From positions 30,191 through 94,190 of the forward strand of contig WEDG01001477.1 in the NCBI GenBank assembly GCA_017591395.1: 64,000 nt of DNA. Reading direction: 5' to 3'. This document shows positions 49,576 to 58,542 of the stretch, piece after piece (within the stretch, counting starts at the first letter, position 1; every line of letters begins with the position of its first letter). Below the pieces are notes generated by a model. The model was not told where the DNA came from and did not search any database. It worked only from the letters and a program-made list of their open reading frames with translations. Made by a program: the position numbers and the translations under genes. Origin of the DNA: Schistocephalus solidus. Its lineage: Eukaryota; Platyhelminthes; Cestoda; Diphyllobothriidea; Diphyllobothriidae.

Positions 49576-49600
49576 ATTTATTGCCAGTTTACAGGCAAGG
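49576..49600 (-). promoter_or_regulatory. 3'-terminal hairpin of LINE D1
   Basis: Perfect 5-bp stem: ttgcc (49,580-49,584) pairs with ggcaa (49,593-49,597) around an 8-base loop (agtttaca on the plus strand). The trinucleotide tail lies next to it. D2 has the same hairpin with a swapped base pair. Confidence 0.6.
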
Positions 49601-49943
49601 TCAAAAGGGATATATACAGTAAGGGGTCCAGCTGACAGTGAAAAAAACTCCTGATCGTTCTTTAAGGTATTTTCAGGAGAAAAAACTGCAGCTTGTTGAA
49701 CAGATTAAAGTTTAGGACAGGGAAGTGTTGACACAGGTGCACAGTGTAGTACTTCTCCTTTCGGTGTTGTGGATCTGGTCTTCTGTACTAGCAGCAAGTA
49801 TGCCGGCGAGCGGCTGCTAGCTGTAGACTGAGGAATAACCCGATTACGGACTGCAGAGCCAGCAATATTGCCTTCAGCATGAAGTCCGGCATAGGATTCA
49901 GAGTCCGTGGACGCCATCAGAACGGAAAAGAGCTTCCAGAGAA

Positions 49944-51969
49944 TCAGCACCCAAAATTCGCGGAAGGTGTCCTGAATGTAGAAAAACTAGTGACAGCTCT
50001 CGTAAACAAAGGATAGTTTTGCTGAATTTTAATACTTCTGGGTAGTTTATTCCAGATTGCTATAGCGTTTACCGAAAAAAACTGACGGTATTTAACGGTG
50101 CGTGCCAAAGGAAGAAATAAGAATACATCTCTATGATTGGTGCGCCGACAGTGGTCGAGCTGCCTCAGGGATGTAAGGGGGTTAAAGGTAAAACCGTTTA
50201 AAAGCTTGAACAGTAAAAATAGTCCCTTCTGTAATCTACGAAGCCACAACGGGTCGAGGCTTGTAAGCTCACAGCGTTGTTGGTAGGACAAGTTTCTGTG
50301 CTCTGAAGTAATAACTCTTTTAGTAAAGAAGTGCTGGACTGATTCTATCTTCCTCCGTTCACTCGCGTGCAGAAGGCTAAATAGAAACGAGCAGTATTCC
50401 AGACTAGGTCTGACATACATTTTATAAAGGCTGGTCCTAATATTGAGGGTTTTAAAATTTCTGAGAATAAACCCAGTGGTTTGGCGTGCTTTAGAGACAA
50501 TCAGGGCGCAGTGCTCTGACAGATTAAGACTACTAGAATATGATATGCCCAGATCCGTTATAAACCCGGGCACATTTAAGTCATGACCGTCTATGCTTAG
50601 ATGAGGCTGATGGTTGTCACAACTAACCATAACGGAGCATTTGTGCCAAGAGAGCGAAAGGCGCCATGTGCGACACCACTGAGCGAAGGCTTGAAGATCC
50701 TTTTTAAGAGCTCAAGCACAATGTGGCGATCGACCGGTTTATAACGATAGGCAACTTTTAAATCATCAGCGTACATAAAGGGCCTACCATACTGAAAACA
50801 ATCAGGAACATCGTTCACAAAAAGGCAAAATAGAAGCGGGCCGAGTACACTACCCTGAATAACGCCACTCCTCACGTGCGTGGGGTTGGAGATAACATCG
50901 GAAATTTTTACCCGTTGTGCGCGATCATTCAAATAGGAGGATATTAAGTTCAGAAGCTTGTTACCTATGCCGAAGGAGGTAAGTTTCAGCAGGAGGAGAT
51001 CGTGGTCAACACGATCAAAAAGCCTTCGTGAAGTCGAAATAAACGGTGTAAATTGCAAAACCACTATCTCTAGATTGTAGCACATGATCAAAGTAAGAGA
51101 GCTGGCAGGTGTCACAAGATCTTTTTTTCGAGAAACCCATGCTGAGCCGCATTAAGTAGGTTATTCTCTGTTAGGTGACGCATCAACTTGTCTTTAATCA
51201 AGGTCTCTAATATCTTCGAGGCTGCTGGCAGTGTATTTATTGGCCTAAAGTCGTCAAATGACGTAGTTCTGCCGTGTTTGGGTATAGGCAAAATGTGCGA
51301 TTCCTTCCATAAAATAGGGAAGGTTTCACTTTCAAGAGCAAGATTGAATATCTTATACAGAAGTGACGGAAATATATCATTTGCATCCGCCTTTAGAACG
51401 CTGACCGGGACGCCATCTGGTCCAGGACTGTAAGATTGGCGAGAACGCCGAATGGCTACGGTTACGTCCCAGAGGGTAAAAAGTTATGTTTTCGAGGACG
51501 TTACCGGTCCAAACCCGGACGTTTGGAAAGGGGGCGACCGAATGTTCACTGAAAGTTCTAGACAAGAAAGCATTGAAGCTATCAGCCGTCAACTTAGCGT
51601 CAGCTATAGGGTTTCCAAAAGCATCTCGAAGTACAGGGTACTGAGTTTTTCTCTGCGATTTTTACAGTCCGCGAAAAGAGTTTTGCAACATTGTACGAAG
51701 GGTTTTCGGCAAAGTTAACCTCTTCAGCTAGTCGCTTTTCTTCGGAGAGCCTCTTAGCCTGTTCAAAGATTTGCTGGATCAATGGCAGGACGGAAGTGTC
51801 ATTTAGTCGATGAAAACGACGCGAGAGTCTACGCAATCTACGGCGGAAAGGTAAAGGGAGGTAGACTTCATCCTTGACATTAATTATTTTCTTACGAGGA
51901 ACAAAACGAGAAATGAGTGGACCTAGAACTTGGTAGAATGTATCAGTACAAACATTCACATCCAAACAT
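49944..51969 (-). pseudogene. LINE D1 reverse transcriptase and C-terminal region
   Basis: The basic EN-RT spacer (RRRLRRLSRRFHRL, near 51,850) leads to RT pieces. Frame 51,115-50,597 has LFDRVDHDLLLLKL (catalytic Asp), GVIQGSVLGPLLF and FMYADDLKVAY with YADD at 50,762-50,773. Frame 50,630-49,944 holds the C-terminal region: VPGFITDLGISYSS, VRPSLEYCSFLFS, and NAIAIWNKLPRSIK near the end. The earlier RT motifs (51,600-51,120) are scattered over frames. Confidence 0.87.
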
Positions 51970-52740
51970 AGAAAGAAGTTAGTCCAATCGTGGGAATTAA
52001 GATGTGTTAGTAATTCCCCATATTTGCTGATCGGAAATCGTGGAAAAAGCTATATTTTTTTGAAAACGTTTCATCAGCCTCGATTTCTAGTGAAGAAGCA
52101 ACTATAGCATGGTCTGAACTCCCAAGTGGGTCTAAAGGTGAAACTGACAGTGGCTGACAACCTCTGCAGAAGATAAGATCAAGTATGTTTGATCCTCGGG
52201 TGGGAAAAATCAACTACCTGATCCCACATGCCAGTATCTATGGCCTCAAGCAAGTTTTCGAACTTTGCAGGACCGGAAGGTGGAAACCAATGAACTTCAG
52301 GGAGATTGAAGTCACCTGCAATCAAGCAGTACTTCATATTTAGGTCAACTGCGGCATGAAATGCCTGTGCGAGACGGAGATCGTAATCCCCACTTGCGTT
52401 TGGGGGCGATAGACACAACCGATGAGTAAAGAGTAGTTATCTTTAAGAACTACTCGGAGCCAACAACTCTCTTCTACCGCGGTAAATTGTCGATTATCCA
52501 ACGGCAGAAAGGTAAGTGGCTGCTTAATATAGATGCAGCTTCCTCCGCCACGGCCCTCGTGTCGATCGTTACGAATATAGTCGTATCCCTTGAATATTGA
52601 GTTCAGAGTTGGATACACAGGGTGTTGCCCAAGTCTCTGTTACTATTACAATGTCGGGGCAGTGGATGAAAACCAGAGTCTGGAGCAATGGCATCTTATT
52701 AAGCAGAGATCTGGCATTTAATACGAATAATTTAAGCGCG
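51970..52740 (-). pseudogene. LINE D1 endonuclease
   Basis: The APE-type EN is spread over several frames: FVLNARSLLNKM and VIVTETWATP (near 52,730-52,640), RGGGSCIYIK and CVYRPQT (52,618-52,340), YCLIAGDFNLPEVHW (near 52,330-52,285), then LDLIFCRG and GSSDHAIV (52,213-52,007). All core motifs (Asn, Glu, Asp-Asn, Ser-Asp-His) can be found, so decay is mainly by small indels. Confidence 0.85.
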
Positions 52741-53978
52741 CACGTTTTTGGTTTCTGAGAAGGGACAGTTAGGCTGTCAGAGTGAATGCCTTCGGCCAAA
52801 GAAATGTTCTTTTCACTTGAACAATTTGTCCGTTTCTTATTTGGAGATGTGCCTCGCCATTGGTCCTTCGTGTTTCCAGTTCTATTATTAACTGTCTCAT
52901 TTTTAGTCTCTCCTTCAGTCCGTATTCCGGTTGAAAAAAACTTCAGAATGCAGGCCCCGTAGGGTTGTTTTCTCTGTAGCAGGAGCTGTGCCTGTGCTTC
53001 GTTTTCCAAGATGATTTTTAAGAGGTCTTGGTCGAGAATTTGATTCGGGTGCGGACAGAGCTTTCCTATTCTATATGCCTTGAGAATGTGGATGGACTCG
53101 CCGTCCGTTAGCATCGTTTTTGCATACAATTGAAGGAGATCCAAGTCATGTTTGACTCGCTCCTTTGGAATACTTGAAGCTGACTCCGGGACCCCTTTAA
53201 TGACTAAATTATGTTTTCGACTCAAACGAGGGCCCGTTTGTAACTCAGATCTTTCAGCTGAGTGAGTACTGGTAACCAATTCACTTGGCCCGGTAGGTCC
53301 ACATGAACTGGGTGTTGGGCAGGCTAGAGCCAAATCTCTGCAAGACTTGTTCTTCTTAGACCTTTTTCTTCTTTGGCTTAACGAACTCGCCAACCTCTTC
53401 AACATCGTATGTTGGTGCATCGTCTACCAGTGATGTGGCGATGGGCGGTAAAAGCCAGATTAGTGCTGATGCTACCCGAACTAAGTACCGGTAGAGTGGC
53501 GCAAGGACAAGATGGGGCTCCCTTCGGAAGTAGCGAAATTTCCTCTGGTTTACCGGGTCCAGCAGTCGCGATATGTTTAATGTGACTTTTTATGTAAGCT
53601 TGAAGAAGCTATAAATGAATACGAATTTTGCTTTGTTGTAGGTTTATTACGAACAGGGGCATTTTTAGCAGTTGGGCGAGATATAGATTTTTTAAGTTAT
53701 CTATTTCTTTGTCTTAGATTCCTTATTTCCTGCTCCATCCCTGAGAATTTCTGCTGGAGGCTGAAACACCCCATACATGTTTCGTCTTCGTAAGCTACAT
53801 TAGTTAAGCTTACTGAACTTTTACCCCGTTTAGCGGGAGGTGAACAAATAGCAGAATAACGATGGTTAAAATTGTTTTCTGCTTGTCCATTAACTTGCTT
53901 AACAAGATCCCCCTGCCAATATGGCCGAGTGGGTAGAGGCGCCGAGAGACGGTCCCAAGCAGCTTGGTCGTGGACCAA
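52741..53978 (-). pseudogene. LINE D1 ORF1-like region
   Basis: Frame 53,978-53,697 carries YEDETCMGCFSLQQKFSG and EIRNLRQ, the CxxC motif plus coiled coil seen in B and E. A broken linker follows. Frame 53,420 onward has a Lys/Arg-rich segment (SQRRKRSKKNKS), then KHNLVIKGVPESASSIPKER, ILKAYRIGK and LLKIILENEAQAQLLLQRKQ, the same RRM-like block as in B1. The next conserved segment (FFQPEY) lies in a different frame after the A7 run at 52,934-52,940. Confidence 0.75.
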
Positions 53979-53990
53979 TTTTTTGTGACA
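53914..53990 (+). other. tRNA-like A-box region (possible SINE head), weak
   Basis: tatggccgagtgggtagagg (near 53,919) matches the A-box region of Ser/Leu-type tRNAs. Downstream, ttggtc and gaccaa form a hairpin where the T arm would be, but no good B box and no acceptor stem pairing are seen. It overlaps the N-terminal frame of D1 ORF1 on the other strand. It is not a functional tRNA; a tRNA-derived SINE fused upstream of D1 is possible. Confidence 0.25.
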
Positions 53991-54428
53991 ATAAACTTAT
54001 GGAACTTGAGTTTTGCATGTTATAATTGCCACAAAATTAATAGAGAGTCAGCTGAGTTTTCAACAATAAGAATTTGAAAATATAAGGACTCAGCCTTTGG
54101 TTTGAGTCCCTTCCGCGATTGAGAGCAGATGCAGGGATCACACAGCCGGCGTGAGTTTCGGAAAGCAGCAAAGATCGAGGGTCCAAGTTGCAATTTATAA
54201 ACTCAGAGGAATATAAAGACAATTCTTTAATAGATTTTCCAACACCGTGTCTTCTACACTGAGGTAGAGACTTAAAACTCGTAGGCTCGAGGTACTTGAA
54301 ATTCGAAACCAATTTCAAACAACGTATTTGTACATTTTAATCTGCACACATTGTCATAACTTTATTTCGTTACTAATGTTTGCTTAGACAGTGCCTTGCC
54401 GGTGCTAATCAAATATAAATTCTAAATC
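53991..54428. other. No gene recognised between D1 and B2
   Basis: AT-rich, with a minus-strand open frame at 54,318-54,037 lacking known motifs. It may contain the D1 5' UTR. Confidence 0.35.
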
Positions 54429-54881
54429 AATAAAAGAAAGCAGGATGCAGAAATAAGTTTTTTCCCTGACAGATCAATTTTTCTGGTAGTTCAGGACGTC
54501 TCAGAGGCTACTGGGGAAACGCCAAAAGAAAGGGTTAAACAGGATTTGCTGAAATTCCAAAATTTATTGAATGATACACAAGAAACTGGTGTGATAATCG
54601 AAATCAAAAAGATCTTTCGATTGGGGCCTCGCGTCGGAAATGAAACGCATGAGGTTCGACCAAGACCGTTAAAAGTCGTCTTGGGGAGCAAACAGCAGTC
54701 CCGACTACAAAAGAATAATCGTGGAGTTTTTTTTCAGCCGGATTACTCTCCCACCGATCGGATGAAAATGAGGACACTGGTAGCAGAATTGAAAAGACGT
54801 CAATACGACGGGAAACAAAACTGGAAAAGTGTAGACAACAAAATCGTCAAAACGGTGCGCTCGTTTTTATGGGAACATCCG
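54429..54881 (+). pseudogene. LINE B2 piece 1: RRM-like block of ORF1
   Basis: In frames matching B1 45,780-46,250: VVQDVSEATGETPKERVKQD (near 54,489), VRPRPLKVVLGSKQQ (near 54,655) and RGVFFQPDYSPTDRMKMRTL (near 54,720). Here the T run has eight bases and the reading frame is continuous through it, unlike B1. It ends at gggaacatccg, where LINE E is inserted. Confidence 0.85.
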
Positions 54882-55921
54882 AGGACGAATCTTGCGTTGG
54901 ATGTTCTTATATTTTACTAAGAGTTCAAAAACTGGAAAATGAGCTTGCAGACTTAAGGAAGCTCTTACAAGATAACATTACTCGACGAAATACGCTTAGC
55001 AATATTCCAGTTAAAAAGGCAGTGACTAAAGCACCAAAAGTATCAAAAACTACAACTCGTTACAGCTCACAATGTTCGGACTTGATTACCCATAACGACC
55101 GGATAACGGGAACACAGTCTCTGAATCCTATGGACGACGACCAGAGCAAACCACAAATCTCATCCTGCTATCTTGGGTGTTATAAAGAGCCCGTAGTTGA
55201 ATCCGAAGAAACAAAGGCGTGGCAAGCTGCAATGGGGAAACACCACAACAGGAGGACAAAGTCACAATCAACTCTGATGGATTCATTGAAGCCTTCAGAT
55301 GAGAGTATGGTCAGAGGTAGACTAAATCCCAACGAGAGCTCTGTAAACCGTTCTCGTACCCCTACGGAGAACTTAGGAGGAAGCGAAAATTCCAAGCACC
55401 AGGATCGACAACAGTGTTTAGTTATTCAGGGTTTGCACGAGTCAACTGCAGTCCGACCAGAAGACCGTGTCGCCGAAGACCTTGCTTCGTTTAATGGCCT
55501 CCTAAACCAGTTGCTCCCACCGGGCGTGGAAGTAAAAGTTATTAAAGCATTCCGGATCGGCAAAAAGTCTGAAGACAGCCTAGGAACGCCGCGACTGCGA
55601 CCTCTTAAAATAATGCTAGAGAGCAAAGACCAAATCAAGGCGATCCTATCCAAAAAACTAACCTCCGTCACTCGCATAAAGAGGTTTTTTTCAACCGGAC
55701 TACTCCCCTGCGGAAAGGCTGAAACGCCAGGAACTTGTCTTGGAACTACAATCAAGACTGAAGGCTGGCGAACACAATCTGGCTATTTTCAAGGGGAAGG
55801 TAGTTCAAAAGAATACGAATTTTCCATTGAACCAACCGATTGTTCAGAGGACAACGGCAGCCACCTCACTAACGCCAAAAACCATCAGGGAACCAATTGC
55901 CCAAAGAGATGTCAGAACTGA
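54882..55921 (+). pseudogene. LINE E ORF1-like region
   Basis: One open frame: EDESCVGCSYILLRVQKLEN (CxxC plus coiled coil, near 54,884), a hydrophilic Ser/Thr-rich linker, then QQCLVIQGLHES (near 55,410), RPEDRVAEDL, VIKAFRIGKK, RLRPLKIMLESKDQ (near 55,597) and IKRFFSTG. From the T7 run at 55,685-55,691 the conserved continuation (QPDYSPAERLKRQEL) is in another frame, which then runs on into EN. The last 75 residues of this frame are therefore probably not the native sequence. Confidence 0.8.
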
Positions 55922-56576
55922 TTCCGTAACACCCAGCGTTCTCACTAAAGAAACCAGAGTTACCGAAAATCATCAAGAAACGGAAAAGACATATGACCTT
56001 GACGTTCGAAGAGACACAGTTGGGCCCATAAAATTGACAAACGCAACAGGAAATTTGGTCGGCGCGAAATTGAAGTGCTTGTATACAAATGCACAAAGCC
56101 TTTTATCAAAACTTGATGAGTTAAAAATTTGCCTTGCCGAAGTATCTCCGAATGTGATAGCAGTAACCGAAACCTGGCTGTCGGGCAGTATTCGAGATAG
56201 CGAAATAACATTGTCTGGATACCAAATATATCGGAGGGACAGAGAAAACCGACAGGGTGGTGGAATAATTGTGTATGTGAAAGACATGCTAATAGTGTCT
56301 GACAAGACGAGCAAGTTTGCGTGCAGCACGGAAGCCATATGGTTGAATATCAAGGCTCTTGGCTCTCCATGTCTAGATGTCCTCATTGTCTATCGGCCAC
56401 CTAGGATAGACCGAGTCGCGGACACCAACTTGTTGGAACAATTAGAAAATTTCTCCAGTCGACCTAATGTCATGATTATGGGTGACTTCAACGCACCAGG
56501 AATTAACTGGAGCACTGTTAAATCATCATGCCCGAAATCGACTTTTGATTATGTTTTTTTCTGCAAAAGACTTTGA
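55692..56576 (+). pseudogene. LINE E endonuclease (C-terminally cut)
   Basis: After the linker (ELQSRLKAGEHNLAIFKGKV) EN motifs lie in one frame: LYTNAQSLLSKLDE (near 56,078), VIAVTETWLSGS (near 56,155), RQGGGIIVYVKD, VLIVYRPPRI (near 56,378) and IMGDFNAPGINW (near 56,476). The frame stops at 56,576. The last two EN motifs (DLIxS, SDH) are lost at the internal deletion. Confidence 0.85.
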
Positions 56577-56594
56577 AGGCACTCCTCACACAAC

Positions 56595-57167
56595 ATGTCC
56601 CTTTCCCCACCAGAACACGTGAAGGACAAAGGGCAATTTCGGTTGCATGCCATCAGAAGAGCCTTTTTGAATTTCGATGAAGATCTTTTCGCTAAGAATT
56701 TTGGAACATTCATTAGGCCGCATTTGGAATATGCTATGCACGCCTGGAAACCCTGGACAGTTCAAGATCAGAACTGCCTCGAAAGAGTACAGAGGCAAGC
56801 CACCAAAATGGTAAGAAGTCAAAGCTCCTTGCCATATCCAACCCGCCTAATGAATCTTAATCTGTTCCCTTTGAGTTATAGGCAAATGCGTGGTGATCTC
56901 CTGCAGACATTCCACATTGTGAAGGGATTGGATTGTTCCCTGGAATTCTCGGACTTCTTTGAATTTGCCACTACGACCCATCTCCGAGGTCACCCATTGA
57001 AACTGCGTGACCAGCAGCCGAGACTGGATGTGCGCAAGTTCTCATTCTCTGTCAAAGTGGTTAAACCATGGAATGCCCTTTCTGAAGACGTTGTGATGTC
57101 ACCATCGCTGGAAAGCTTTAAAAGAAACCTTGACAGTTTTATGTTCCGCAACAAGCCTGAGCGATGA
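56595..57167 (+). pseudogene. LINE E RT C-terminal region
   Basis: 190 residues homologous to the end of A and B proteins: AIRRAFLNFDEDLFAKNFGT, IRPHLEYAMHAWKPW (near 56,714), LERVQRQATKMV, PYPTRLMNLNLFPLSYRQMRGDLLQ in two overlapping stretches, and VKPWNALSEDVVMSPSLESF to the stop at 57,165. This is the thumb/connection part beyond the RT palm, so no polymerase activity is possible from this copy. Confidence 0.85.
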
Positions 57168-57279
57168 GGAATTTATCTTAACCCTCGAGAGTCGTGCACC
57201 ACTTGTCATATTGTATGACCGCCTTTTGTACCTTTGCAACCCACACGGTTTCTCTGTATACCGCACTTAATTTTACGTT

Positions 57280-57325
57280 ACAAATAGGGTACTCAAAGGC
57301 CCATGCCTATTTCCCTCAATAAATT
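57280..57325 (+). promoter_or_regulatory. 3'-terminal double stem-loop of LINE E
   Basis: Outer stem aggg (57,286-57,289) with ccct (57,313-57,316); inner stem aggc (57,297-57,300) with gcct (57,305-57,308) and loop ccat. The sequence caataaa follows, as in LINE A. Confidence 0.55.
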
Positions 57326-57339
57326 TAATTGAATTGGAA

Positions 57340-57551
57340 ATCCGGTGAAATTGACGGCAACCACGCCGGTAAAAAGCCCTACCAAATGCCTATAGATTTG
57401 AACCCAAACAAGAGACTGGATATATCTTGTGAAATATCCAGCAATAATCGCCATGTGGAATAAAGAATCAAAAACTTCAGAAATCGAGAGAAGAAAACAA
57501 GATTAAAATGATGTACACAAATGTGCAGAGTCTATTGAACAAAATGGATGA

Positions 57552-57552
<1 letters not shown>
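57340..57552 (+). pseudogene. LINE B2 piece 2: ORF1-EN junction
   Basis: Matches B1 46,250-46,468: KPYQMPIDLNPNKRLDISCE, then KIKMMYTNVQSLLNKMDE, the first EN motif. A stop near 57,462 and frame changes are present. It ends at atggatgaaat, where D2 begins. Confidence 0.85.
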
Positions 57553-57594
<42 letters not shown>

Positions 57595-58542
57595 GTTGTA
57601 TTTAATGCCGGTTTACAGGCATTGTCAGATGAAATATTCAGTGGGTAGAGGCTGGCAGTGAAAAAAACGCCTGAATATATATCATTAAAAATGTTTTTCC
57701 TATCTTTATGTTATTCGGGAGAAAATACTGCCGCCTGTAAGGATGATAGCAATTCAGATCAGGGAAGGGCTAACACAATTGCAGTCTGTATGCAGTCTCC
57801 CTGTCTTTGCTAGGAACCGGGATTCTGCCCCAGGCACGAAAGCATCCGTGTACGGTTGCTCACTGTCTGCCGAAGAAGTCAGCGGGTGCAGGCTGCAGAG
57901 ACGGTGCCTTATCCTTCAAGGTAACACCTGGGATCGAGTTCAGATGCCGCGCACTCTGTCGGACAGGAAAACAGATTATACCGTGTCGGTGCCCAGAATT
58001 CTTGGAAACTGTGCTGAATGCAAAAAAATAGTAATAGTTATCTTAAACAAAGAAAAACTCCGTTGGATTTTTATATTATGGGAAGTTTATTCCATATGGC
58101 CATGGCGTTCACCGAAAAGAACCGTCGATACTTAACTGTGCGAGCTAATAGAAGAAATAAAAAAGACATTGCGATGACTGCTGCGCCGAGGATGGCCAAG
58201 CTGCCTCACAGTGATAGGGGATTAAATGTACGATTATTCAAAAGCTTAAACAGCAAAAAGAGCCCCCTCTGCACTCGGCGAAACCATAAGGGATCAATGT
58301 TTACAAGCCCACAGCGTTCTTGATACGACAGATTACGGTGCTCCAACGATAAAATTCTTTTCGTGAAGAAGTGCTGGACCGATTCTATTTTCTTCCGTTC
58401 GCTAGTGCGCAGAAGGCTAAATAGAAACGAGCAGTATTCCAGGCCAGGTCTAACGTACATTTTATAAAGGCGAAGTCTAATATCAATAGTTTTAAAATTT
58501 CGGAGGATAAACCCGGCAGTTCTGCGTGCTTTGGAGACAATC
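57553..58542 (-). mobile_element. LINE D2: 5'-truncated D copy nested in B2
   Basis: Minus strand. The frame 58,565-58,206 shows SKARRTAGFILRNFKTID, MYVRPGLEYCSFLFSLLRT and SYQERCGLVNIDPLW, homologous to the D1 C-terminal region at 50,510-50,200. A 3' UTR, hairpin and (AAT)n tail (57,551-57,594) follow. Only about 1 kb was copied. Its ends sit exactly between gatgaaat and aaactggtcgtgg of the B sequence, so it was inserted antisense into the EN coding region of B2. Confidence 0.9.
57600..57626 (-). promoter_or_regulatory. 3'-terminal hairpin of LINE D2
   Basis: Six-base stem aatgcc (57,604-57,609) with ggcatt (57,618-57,623) around an 8-base loop. Compared with D1 one pair is changed on both sides (t:a to a:t), which keeps pairing. 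Confidence 0.6.

Larger units (their letters stand above)
49556..53990 (-). mobile_element. LINE D1: CR1/L2-like LINE, nearly full-length
   Basis: Minus strand, about 4.4 kb, with ORF1-like N-terminus, EN, spacer, RT with YADD and C-terminal region, ending in a (ATT/AAT)n tail at 49,557-49,575. It is broken by a stop near 53,697, frame changes within ORF1/EN, and several small indels in RT. The catalytic YADD, its own 3' hairpin and the trinucleotide tail set it apart from families A, B and E. Confidence 0.9.
54882..57339 (+). mobile_element. LINE E: CR1/L2-like LINE nested in B2, internally deleted
   Basis: It is flanked by atccg on both sides (54,877-54,881 and 57,340-57,344), a likely 5-bp target duplication. 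The contents are an ORF1-like region, complete-looking EN N-terminal two thirds, then a jump at about 56,575-56,600 from EN into the RT C-terminal region. The RT catalytic core is therefore missing. The 3' UTR has the double stem-loop and ends caataaatttaattgaattgg. Confidence 0.92.
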
